A stretch of 5,025 bases of DNA from Clostridiales bacterium (lineage in GTDB: Bacteria; Bacillota; Clostridia; Lachnospirales; CAG-274), in assembly GCA_021203425.1 (NCBI GenBank), contig JAJQBF010000138.1, positions 1 to 5,025 of the forward strand, in the 5' to 3' direction. A program made the position numbers and the translations under genes. Under the pieces are notes generated by a model. The model saw nothing but the letters and a program-made list of their open reading frames with translations, did no database searches and was not told where the DNA came from. Of this stretch, positions 1-5,025 are shown in pieces. Every line of letters begins with the position of its first letter. Position 1 is the stretch's first letter.

Positions 1-11
1 TTCCAATACTG

Positions 12-17
12 TATAAT
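12..17 (+). promoter_or_regulatory. candidate -10 box for the GH95 gene
   Basis: A perfect TATAAT hexamer lies 54 bases before the ATG at 72, in an AT-rich leader. The matching -35 box would fall just outside the left edge, so the promoter cannot be confirmed. If it is real, transcription would start near position 24 and leave a leader of roughly 48 bases. In AT-rich clostridial DNA such hexamers also occur by chance. Confidence 0.35.
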
Positions 18-58
18 TAATTTATAACATTGCAAATCTATGGTTTTATATACTCAAG

Positions 59-65
59 AAGGAGG
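59..65 (+). promoter_or_regulatory. Shine-Dalgarno sequence that fixes the GH95 start at 72
   Basis: AAGGAGG lies 6 bases before the ATG at 72-74, which is ideal spacing. This shows that translation begins at 72. The ATG at 86 opens the long reading frame but lies in another frame and has no site of its own. Translation from 72 gives MLKRLCACFF, a typical basic then hydrophobic signal-peptide start, before meeting TGA at 108-110 unless one base is restored in the T run. Confidence 0.85.
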
Positions 66-85
66 AGAAAAATGCTGAAACGATT

Positions 86-1705
86 ATGTGCTTGTTTTTT
101 TTGGCTGTGAGTATGGTCGGGAGTCTTAGGGGAGGTGCTGTTATGGCTCAGAATAAAAATATCAAAACTGCCCGGTATTTTGACCCGGAAACCGTTATGT
201 GGACGAACAACACAATTGAAAGTGTACTTGCCGAAGGGGGAATTTATTCAAATGCGGCTGAGGTAAATCCCAATGCCGAGAAAACAGCGGTTGATGTTCA
301 AAACCCTTACAACAGTGAAGGAACGAATTACAATGGCTGGGAATATTCCGAATATATTTGGACACATTTCTACCCCATAGGCAACGGCAGAATGGCGGCT
401 ATGGTTGCCGGAGGGATTGACAAAGAGGTTATACAAATAAATGAGGATACCGTTTGGGACGGCTCACCCTACGGAACCCTTACGGATGAAAATGGAAACG
501 TACTTACAACCCTTGAGGAAACCTATAACGCTTCAAAAATAACTGCTGTTGATATGACAAGCGGAAGTGTTAAAGAGGAGTGGAAATATTACAGAGGGGC
601 GGACGAAAACGGAAATCCGGCTGAAATAGGAGCCGCAGACACTGTTGTGGGAGACAGAGAGTTTCGTGAAAAATTTGAGGATTATGCAGGGGAGAGCATA
701 GCATACAGAGCCTTAAATATGGATAATTCAGATGATGAAGAGGCAGTTCAGAACAGATGGGATATGGAAAGTCTTGTTGAATATGCTTTTTTGGGACAGC
801 CCAAAACACAGAGAGCCTACAAGTCATTTGCGGAGGTCTATCTCGATTTCGGCCAGAAATCCGAAAATGCCGAAAATTATGTAAAAAGCCTTGATTTAAC
901 AACGGGAATAGTTACTGTTGAATATGACTATAACGGAACTCACTTTAAAAGAGAAAGCTTTGCAAGCTATCCCGATCAAACTGTTGCAACACATATCGAG
1001 TCGGATTCAGATCTTAATTTTTTAGCACAGCTTCATACATATCATAATGCTATGCCGGAATATTACAGCTATGAAAAGGTAAGCGACAGCGAGGTTAAGC
1101 TAAAAGCGGATGTTACTGACAGAAGCAGCGACGACGGCTACCCGGGAACAGTAAACGCAATTCAGTTTGAAGCAAGAATGTTTCTTGAAGGGGACGGAAA
1201 ATTTTCTGTTTCGGAGGATAATACAACCGTCAGCGTAAAGGGAGGAAAAACCGCCGATATTTATGTGGTGGGGGCTACAAACTATGTTGATTATAAAACC
1301 CTTGACAATTCAAAACAGGGGGCTGACTGCGATAAATATGAAACCAATGTAAAGAGCAAAACCTATGAAACAATTAAGGCAAGACATTTAGAGGATTTCT
1401 CCGAACAGTTTTCAAAAACAGGCTTAAACCTTGAAAACACAGGCGGTACAAGCTACGGAGATACACCTACGGATGAAAGAGTAAGAACAGGAGTAGGAGA
1501 AAACAGTGGCTTTTTAAAGGGTGCAGGTTCAAGCCTTTCCAATGCGGACGCAAACGGCATTCATTCAACCTATTCCGACGGCGATAATCAGCTGGCAGTG
1601 CTTGAATTTAACTACGGAAAATATCTTATTATAAGCGGCTCAAGAGAGGGCAGAGAAGCAAGCACCGAAGGTGAGATTGACATTCCCGAAAGCCAGCCCT
1701 TTTAA
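86..1705 (+). CDS. GH95 fucosidase, N-terminal fragment (beta domain)
   Basis: This is the open frame carrying the first 46% of the fucosidase; it ends at TAA 1703-1705 because of the second frameshift. The ATG at 86 is only the first start codon in this frame; the genuine start is 72 in another frame. The fragment shows GH95 N-terminal hallmarks. One is a PIGNGRMAAMV block (the family's PxGNGRLGAM), with its glycine at about residue 104 of the restored protein. Another is NEDTVWDG at about 124-131. A YLIISGSREG block near the end matches the family's YLLISSSRxG just before the catalytic core. An unusual acidic stretch (about 525-541) follows that block before the frameshift. Alone, this fragment lacks every catalytic residue and would be inactive. 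Confidence 0.8.
   Translation: MCLFFLAVSMVGSLRGGAVMAQNKNIKTARYFDPETVMWTNNTIESVLAEGGIYSNAAEVNPNAEKTAVDVQNPYNSEGTNYNGWEYSEYIWTHFYPIGNGRMAAMVAGGIDKEVIQINEDTVWDGSPYGTLTDENGNVLTTLEETYNASKITAVDMTSGSVKEEWKYYRGADENGNPAEIGAADTVVGDREFREKFEDYAGESIAYRALNMDNSDDEEAVQNRWDMESLVEYAFLGQPKTQRAYKSFAEVYLDFGQKSENAENYVKSLDLTTGIVTVEYDYNGTHFKRESFASYPDQTVATHIESDSDLNFLAQLHTYHNAMPEYYSYEKVSDSEVKLKADVTDRSSDDGYPGTVNAIQFEARMFLEGDGKFSVSEDNTTVSVKGGKTADIYVVGATNYVDYKTLDNSKQGADCDKYETNVKSKTYETIKARHLEDFSEQFSKTGLNLENTGGTSYGDTPTDERVRTGVGENSGFLKGAGSSLSNADANGIHSTYSDGDNQLAVLEFNYGKYLIISGSREGREASTEGEIDIPESQPF
95..102 (+). other. T8 run, first frameshift, in the signal peptide
   Basis: Eight T residues lie inside the hydrophobic core of the signal peptide. 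From the ATG at 72 the frame reads TTT TTT TGG CTG TGA and stops. With nine T residues (or a -1 slip) it continues TTT TTT TTG GCT GTG into the long frame. Bases 95-101 form U UUU UUU, phased as a -1 slippery heptamer relative to the start at 72. A homopolymer miscount, a length-variable tract or slippage would all look like this. Confidence 0.75.
131..137 (+). promoter_or_regulatory. internal Shine-Dalgarno before ATG 143
   Basis: GGAGGTG can pair over 7 bases with the 16S rRNA 3' end. It ends 5 bases before an ATG at 143-145 (7 bases from the GGAGG core). That ATG is in frame with the long GH95 frame and lies just before the mature N-terminus (MAQNKN). Starting here would bypass the first frameshift and give a protein without a signal peptide. 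It may simply be a by-product of the RGGA codons in the signal peptide (AGG GGA GGT). Confidence 0.45.
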
Positions 1706-3581
1706 AAACCTTACAGGCAAGTGGAATGCTTCTCTTTCGGCGGCATGGAAGGGCAAATATACCATAAACATAAATACGGAAATGAATTACTGGGCAGCTC
1801 AGCCCCTTAATTTGGCTTCAAGTAAAAAGCCTTTAATCGACACATTTAAGGAGCTTGCGGAAAGCGGAAGCATAACGGCGGCAAACCAATATGGCATATT
1901 CAACAACAGGGGCGACGACAGCTATCAGCCGGGCGACCCTTGGGTAACCCACCATAATTTTGACCTTTGGAGAGGAACCCAGCCCATAGACAACGCAACA
2001 GCAGGGCTTTGGCCCACAGGGGGAGCATGGCTTCTTGAACACGCATGGCAGTATTATCAGTATAACAAAGATGAGGAATATTTGGCAGAGGTTTACCCTT
2101 ATATGACAGGTGCGGCGGAATTTTTCACACAGTTCCTTGCCCTTGACCCGGTTACGGGCTATCTTGTAACAGCGGCTTCCTGTTCACCGGAGCACGGCGG
2201 AGTTCAGACCGGAGCAGCTATGGGCACTCAGCTTGTGAGAAATCTTTATGATATGGTAATTCAGGCTTCCGAGATTTTGGGAAAGACAGAAGAAAATGCG
2301 GAACTTATCGAAAAAATCGATAAACAGATGCCCTCAAGCTATTTAGCAGATGAAAAGGGAAAGATTGCCACCAATATTATAAATGATGAAGGGGTTATTG
2401 AAGAATGGGCAAGAGGCGACGTAACCTTTGATATTTCCGAAACAGCGGATGAATCAAAAATAAAGTGGACTGTTACAAACCCCTTTGACGGTGCCGATTC
2501 AACTGTTTATGACCATACCTTGGCTGAAAATCATGAGCACTGTTCCCACCTTTGGGAAATGTACCCGGGAACTCATTTAAGTGCCTACAGAGAAGATGAA
2601 AACGAGCAGGCAATATTCAAAACTTTTCAAAATTCCGTTGCTTCAAGAGGCTCGGGAACAGGTCAGGGCTGGGACCTTGCATGGAGAATAAGCTTAAACG
2701 CAAGAGCTTTAGACGGCGAAGCGGTAAACTCTATGGTTAAACAGCTTCTTACAACAAGAACCTCGCCGAATCTTTTCGACCAGCACCCCAACTTCCAAAT
2801 TGACGGAAACTACGGAGCAACGGCAGGTATAATAGAAATGCTCATTCAAAGCCATGATGGAACAATAAATCTTCTTCCGGCACTGCCCTCAGCTTGGAAA
2901 AACGGCTCATTTACCGGTTTTAAAACAAGGCTCGGAGCAGCAGTTGATTTAAGCTGGGAAAATAATATTCCTACAGAAGCGATAATTCACACAACGGAAA
3001 GCGAAAATTTAAGCATAAGAACAGAATATGCCGGTAAGGCGGTTGTTTACAACGAAAACGGCGAAGTCATAGACAGTATGCTTAACGAGGATAAAAACCT
3101 TATCACCTTCTATGCTTCCGAAAATTCAACCTACACTGTAAAGAACTTCGGCTCAAGTGCATTTGAAGGTGAAAAAGTTTATTACGCTTCCGACGTAACA
3201 GAATTTTACGCAAGCGACAACGATTCAAAACCGGAGCTTACAAACAACAATACGGAAGTAGGCTGTCTTTACAATCGCAAAGGTGTAAGCATAGGCTACA
3301 GCGTAAATAATTTCAATTTTAACGGTCTTAAAAAACTTGTTTTAAATATGACCTCCGTAAGAAGCAGCAACATATATGTGACAATAACCGTAGACAGCGT
3401 TAACGGAACGGAAATAGCTCATCAAACTGTATCAACCGGGGACAACGAAATTGAGCTTTACAACCTTGACGGTATATCGGAAAGCCATACAATCTGGCTG
3501 ACCTTTACACAAAACCCCTACAGCAGATCACAAAAGCTTTTGGGTAATGCCGGAAATTTGACTGCCGCCTATGCAAGCTGA
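1671..3581 (+). CDS. GH95 fucosidase, C-terminal fragment (catalytic core plus CBM6-like domain)
   Basis: This open frame carries the second half of the fucosidase. The GTG at 1671 is merely the first possible start codon and has no convincing ribosome binding site. GH95-like sequence begins only at FKNLTGKWN (about 1701). Catalytic hallmarks in order: ININTEMNYW (N566 and N568 of the restored protein), SPEHGG with the general acid E707 (codon 2190-2192), HLWEMYPGTHLS (from about 826), and QIDGNYGATAG with D911 (codon 2802-2804). LLPALPSAW closes the catalytic domain. The last 130 or so residues form a beta-rich module with IGYSV, LKKLVLNMTS, NIYVTITVDS and HTIWLTF strands, resembling CBM6-type carbohydrate-binding domains. 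Without the first half this fragment would probably not fold or be exported. Confidence 0.85.
   Translation: MRLTFPKASPFKNLTGKWNASLSAAWKGKYTININTEMNYWAAQPLNLASSKKPLIDTFKELAESGSITAANQYGIFNNRGDDSYQPGDPWVTHHNFDLWRGTQPIDNATAGLWPTGGAWLLEHAWQYYQYNKDEEYLAEVYPYMTGAAEFFTQFLALDPVTGYLVTAASCSPEHGGVQTGAAMGTQLVRNLYDMVIQASEILGKTEENAELIEKIDKQMPSSYLADEKGKIATNIINDEGVIEEWARGDVTFDISETADESKIKWTVTNPFDGADSTVYDHTLAENHEHCSHLWEMYPGTHLSAYREDENEQAIFKTFQNSVASRGSGTGQGWDLAWRISLNARALDGEAVNSMVKQLLTTRTSPNLFDQHPNFQIDGNYGATAGIIEMLIQSHDGTINLLPALPSAWKNGSFTGFKTRLGAAVDLSWENNIPTEAIIHTTESENLSIRTEYAGKAVVYNENGEVIDSMLNEDKNLITFYASENSTYTVKNFGSSAFEGEKVYYASDVTEFYASDNDSKPELTNNNTEVGCLYNRKGVSIGYSVNNFNFNGLKKLVLNMTSVRSSNIYVTITVDSVNGTEIAHQTVSTGDNEIELYNLDGISESHTIWLTFTQNPYSRSQKLLGNAGNLTAAYAS
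1700..1708 (+). other. TTTTAAAAA, second frameshift in the GH95 gene
   Basis: The first frame reads CCC TTT TAA and stops. Removing one T or A gives CCC TTT AAA AAC CTT ACA GGC, that is PFKNLTG, which joins directly to the conserved NLTGKWN block. The two frames are both open only between 1635 and 1705, so the lesion must lie there. The paired homopolymers are the obvious site. The shape (a UUU codon before U-UAA) would allow a +1 slip, but no GH95 gene is known to me to use recoding. Confidence 0.75.
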
Positions 3582-3689
3582 GTTCTGTCAGCAATAAAGT
3601 AAAAGTCTCCGAACCGATTATCAGGCTTGGAGACTTTTACTATTTTATATATTTCAGATTCTTGTTTTGAAATAACACACAGCTGTCTG
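3582..3689. other. convergent intergenic spacer
   Basis: This 108-base AT-rich gap separates the stop of the fucosidase (TGA 3579-3581) from the stop of the MocR gene on the opposite strand (TAA, 3692-3690). It contains a strong hairpin (3598-3641) and a short near-palindrome by the MocR stop. I see no reading frame or promoter in it. Confidence 0.8.
3598..3641. terminator. bidirectional intrinsic terminator
   Basis: The arms agtaaaagtctcc (3598-3610) and ggagacttttact (3629-3641) are perfect 13-bp complements. The stem continues inward as gaacc/ggctt with one mismatch and one G-U pair, leaving an 8-base loop (3616-3623). The hairpin starts 17 bases after the fucosidase stop and about 50 bases beyond the MocR stop. 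T-rich sequence follows on both strands (attttatat on +, tttattgc on -). With convergent genes, one symmetric hairpin serving both is the natural reading, although neither T tail is a long pure run. Confidence 0.85.
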
Positions 3690-3691
3690 TT
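3674..3691. repeat. 18-bp near-perfect palindrome at the MocR stop
   Basis: AACACACAGCTGTCTGTT is self-complementary except for one mismatched pair. It overlaps the first two bases of the MocR stop codon. As RNA it would make only a weak hairpin with almost no loop and no T tail, so it is not a convincing terminator. It could be a dyad protein-binding site or chance. Confidence 0.4.
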
Positions 3692-4331
3692 AGGGCAGCC
3701 ATGCCTTTGTCAGTCTTTTTACGGCATCTTTTATTTCATCACTGCTTAAATATCTGAAGCCTGCTAAAAACAGATTTTGGGGGAAGCTTTGGCTTTTTAT
3801 GAAGTTTGCGGATAGAGGGAGAATTTTTACGCCGTTTTTATATGCTACGGCTTTCAGTTCCTGTTCTTTCATACCGTTGTTTACGGAAATAATAAAATAC
3901 GTTCCTCCCTGACTGTTAAAAATTTTTATATGGTTTTTAAGTGGCGAGCTGTTAAGCTCTTTTATAAGCAGGCTTCTTTTTTCGGAATAATATTTTTTAA
4001 GATGCTGGCAGTGATAGGCATATTTTCCGCTTTGAATATACTTTGCTATGGTTTGCTGTTCAAGTCTTGAGGAAAGATTTGTATAATAAGGCAAGGCTTT
4101 ATTAAAGGCTTCCTTTAAATTTTTCGGCAGAACAATATAGACTGTTTTTATTGAGGGAGCAATGCTTTTGGCAAATGTACCTATAAAGATAACTTTATCC
4201 TTTTTATCCATAGCAAAAAGAGACTCTGTTTTACTGTTTGAAATATCCAAATCAAAATCAGCTTCTATTATATATCTTTTTTCCTTTTCATATGCCCAGT
4301 TTAAAACCTCTTTTCGTTCCTCAGATGTCAT
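3690..4331 (-). CDS. MocR C-terminal fragment: PLP-lysine half of the aminotransferase-like domain
   Basis: This is the part of the MocR frame downstream of the TAG, from an internal Met (4331-4329) to TAA. That Met aligns inside the aminotransferase domain, 6 codons after the stop, and has no obvious ribosome binding site, so it is unlikely to be a real start. The fragment holds RKEVLNWAYEKEKRYIIE (family: RRxELLxWAxxxxxYIIE), the lysine expected to bind PLP (Lys55 of the fragment, codon 4169-4167) in GTFAKS, and the C-terminal small domain ending DEIKDAVKRLTKAW. Without the N-terminal half it has no DNA-binding domain and only part of the PLP site. Confidence 0.7.
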   Translation of the reverse strand: MTSEERKEVLNWAYEKEKRYIIEADFDLDISNSKTESLFAMDKKDKVIFIGTFAKSIAPSIKTVYIVLPKNLKEAFNKALPYYTNLSSRLEQQTIAKYIQSGKYAYHCQHLKKYYSEKRSLLIKELNSSPLKNHIKIFNSQGGTYFIISVNNGMKEQELKAVAYKNGVKILPLSANFIKSQSFPQNLFLAGFRYLSSDEIKDAVKRLTKAWLP

Positions 4332-4349
4332 TCTGTGATTAGTGGGGTA

Positions 4350-4352
4350 CTA
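4350..4352 (-). other. in-frame TAG in the MocR gene
   Basis: On the minus strand the codons read TCT CCC GAC GGT TAG TAC CCC ACT AAT. The frame is the same on both sides, so this is a substitution-type lesion and not a frameshift. Aligned to the family block TPSHQxPTG, TAG sits at the conserved Gln; CAG to TAG is a single C-to-T change. Following codons (YPT, then RKEVLNWAY) remain family-like. Confidence 0.8.
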
Positions 4353-5025
4353 ACCGTCGGGAGAAAGATACATTATATCAATATTGCTGTGGATAAGCTT
4401 TTCAACGGGAAAGGCTTCAAGTTCATTTTCTATAAGAGTAATTTCCGCACCCGAATTTTTTACGGGAATATAGCTTCTTGCAAAGCAAGCATTTTCAAAG
4501 CCGAAAACAGTATCTTTAGGCATAATATGGGCAAGCTGTTCGATTAAATATTCTGTTCCTGCACCTATAATAATTCTGCCGGGGCTGCAGCCGAAACCGT
4601 GAAGGCTGTTCAGATTTTCGGAGATAGCCTTTCTTAAGGCTTCTTCACCGAATTTATGTCCGAAATTTAAAAGCTCCGGCATATCATAAGCCACATCTCT
4701 GTAAAGCTTTGATATTTCCTTTATGGGATATGATTCGGGGTTTGTAAGCTGATGGCTCATTATTAAAACATTGCTCTCATCGTAATAATAGTCAGGCTCG
4801 TCAATGTCTTTATTAACAGGGCTTTCAGACCTTGCAAAATAACCGCTTTTGGCTTTCGGCAATAAATATCCTTCCCTTTCCAAAAGTCCGTATGCCTGTT
4901 CAACTGTAACTTTACTTAGTAAAAGCTCGGTCATAAGACTGCGGCGTGAAGGCAGTCTTTCTCCGTCGGAAATTGTGCCGTTTATTATATTCTCTTTAAA
5001 AAATTCAAAAAGCTGAATGTAAAGC
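4350..5025 (-). CDS. MocR N-terminal fragment: GntR winged helix plus first part of the aminotransferase-like domain
   Basis: The frame is open from the right edge (first full codon 5024-5022, LYIQLFEFF) to TAG at 4352-4350. The Met at 4934 is internal to the helix-turn-helix, because in-frame GntR sequence (ERLPSRRSL) precedes it; do not take it as the start. After the winged helix come the linker, ELLNFGHKFGEEALRKAI (family: LLxYGxxxGxxxLRxAI), CSPGRIIIGAGTEYLIEQL and IMYLSPDG, where the stop interrupts. If this were the final product it would keep an intact DNA-binding domain with a truncated, probably unstable effector domain. Confidence 0.75.
   Translation of the reverse strand, partial: LYIQLFEFFKENIINGTISDGERLPSRRSLMTELLLSKVTVEQAYGLLEREGYLLPKAKSGYFARSESPVNKDIDEPDYYYDESNVLIMSHQLTNPESYPIKEISKLYRDVAYDMPELLNFGHKFGEEALRKAISENLNSLHGFGCSPGRIIIGAGTEYLIEQLAHIMPKDTVFGFENACFARSYIPVKNSGAEITLIENELEAFPVEKLIHSNIDIMYLSPDG

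Larger units (their letters stand above)
72..3581 (+). pseudogene. secreted GH95 alpha-L-fucosidase, interrupted by two frameshifts
   Basis: This is a single gene read in three frames: 72-101, then 101-1702, then 1704-3581. Adding one T in the T8 run (95-102) and removing one base in TTTTAAAAA (1700-1708) gives about 1169 residues. The restored protein has a signal peptide (about 1-27, ending VMA before Q), the GH95 N-terminal beta domain (about 90-400), the (alpha/alpha)6 catalytic domain (about 550-925), a beta-rich tail, and a CBM6-like domain (about 1035-1169). GH95 enzymes remove terminal alpha-1,2-linked L-fucose from host glycans by an inverting mechanism; some members act on alpha-L-galactose. 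The Asn-x-Asn pair (N566, N568), the acid E707 and D911 are all present. Their spacing resembles Bifidobacterium AfcA (N421, N423, E566, D766). No anchor, SLH or dockerin module is visible, so a freely secreted enzyme is inferred. It may be a true pseudogene or an intact gene with homopolymer sequencing errors. Confidence 0.85.
3690..5025 (-). pseudogene. MocR/GabR-type regulator (GntR wHTH + aminotransferase domain), internal TAG
   Basis: Read from 5024 down to TAA at 3692-3690 there are 445 codons in one frame, broken only by TAG at 4352-4350. The start lies beyond the right edge, probably by 10-15 residues. Order: GntR winged helix (about 1-70, with LPSRRSL, VTVEQAYGLLEREGYL and GYF blocks), a short linker, then a fold-type I aminotransferase-like domain (about 85-443) with IIIGAGTEYLIEQLA and the PLP-lysine block GTFAKSIAP. 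MocR regulators are dimeric cytoplasmic factors that sense PLP or an amino compound, and usually control vitamin B6, amino acid, GABA or transport genes; the target here is unknown. Several pocket residues are substituted: EADFD where the family has EDDYD, and Lys where the Arg seven residues after the PLP lysine is expected. Together with the stop this suggests decay, though a readthrough or sequence error cannot be excluded. Confidence 0.82.

Noticed and set aside
30..54. TTGCAA ... TATACT as a promoter nearer the start
   Set aside because: The spacing between the hexamers is only 13 bases, too short for a standard promoter.
1..71. Riboswitch or structured leader before the GH95 gene
   Set aside because: No clear stems or known conserved blocks are visible in this AT-rich stretch, and the left edge cuts the region.
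248..436. Minus-strand open frame of 62 codons
   Set aside because: It lies entirely opposite the GH95 frame and has no ribosome binding site or recognisable motif; it is an antisense shadow.
570..902. Minus-strand open frame of 110 codons
   Set aside because: It is antisense to well-supported GH95 coding sequence, and its composition is odd (rich in Pro, Cys, His and Leu), as expected of a shadow frame.
1833..2042. Minus-strand open frame of 69 codons
   Set aside because: It is antisense to the catalytic-domain coding region, with a Cys/Pro-rich start and no family resemblance.
86..3581. Two genuine subunits of a split fucosidase
   Set aside because: The second frame's GTG lacks a ribosome binding site. 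The first 10 or so codons of that frame have no family similarity until the junction, and the split falls at a homopolymer run immediately before the catalytic block.
4350..4352. Genome-wide TAG reassignment or pyrrolysine
   Set aside because: One TAG in one gene is not enough. The site matches a conserved Gln and not a methylamine-enzyme context, and the lesions next door favour decay or error. It is kept only as an alternative within a finding.
4335..4547. Plus-strand open frame of 70 codons
   Set aside because: It lies opposite the MocR gene across the TAG, without a ribosome binding site or recognisable product.
1..5025. CRISPR array, insertion sequence, tRNA or rRNA
   Set aside because: No regularly spaced repeats, transposase-like frames, terminal inverted repeats or tRNA cloverleaf were seen on either strand.

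Overview
The window looks like chromosomal DNA from a gut-type, low-to-moderate-GC member of the Clostridia (Bacillota). This is inferred from strong GGAGG ribosome binding sites, AT-rich intergenic DNA, codon use, and the style of the two protein families. Both strands are covered almost completely by two convergent genes, and both genes are broken as sequenced.

Positions 72-3581 (+) hold one large secreted glycoside hydrolase of family GH95 (1,2-alpha-L-fucosidase type). It is interrupted by two single-base frameshifts, both in homopolymer runs: T8 at 95-102, inside the signal peptide, and TTTTAAAAA at 1700-1708, just before the catalytic core. Restoring both frames gives a protein of about 1169 residues. 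It has a signal peptide, the GH95 N-terminal beta domain, an (alpha/alpha)6 catalytic domain with every expected active-site residue, and a C-terminal CBM6-like sugar-binding domain. A good Shine-Dalgarno sequence precedes the true start at 72. A second, equally good one precedes an in-frame ATG at 143, at the signal-peptide cleavage point.

Positions 3582-3689 are a short intergenic spacer with a strong symmetric hairpin (3598-3641), which probably terminates transcription from both sides.

Positions 3690-5025 (-) hold a MocR/GabR-type regulator: a GntR winged helix fused to a fold-type I aminotransferase-like domain. It runs off the right edge of the window and lacks only its first few residues. 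An in-frame TAG at 4352-4350 interrupts it where the family usually has a conserved Gln. The PLP lysine is retained, but several neighbouring cofactor-pocket residues are substituted.

The fucosidase would act outside the cell on fucosylated host glycans. The MocR protein would be a cytoplasmic transcription factor. Nothing in the sequence links them beyond adjacency. I see no mobile element, CRISPR array, RNA gene or new multi-gene system. The main interest is the set of lesions in otherwise well-preserved genes: decay, assembly error, or recoding/phase variation.
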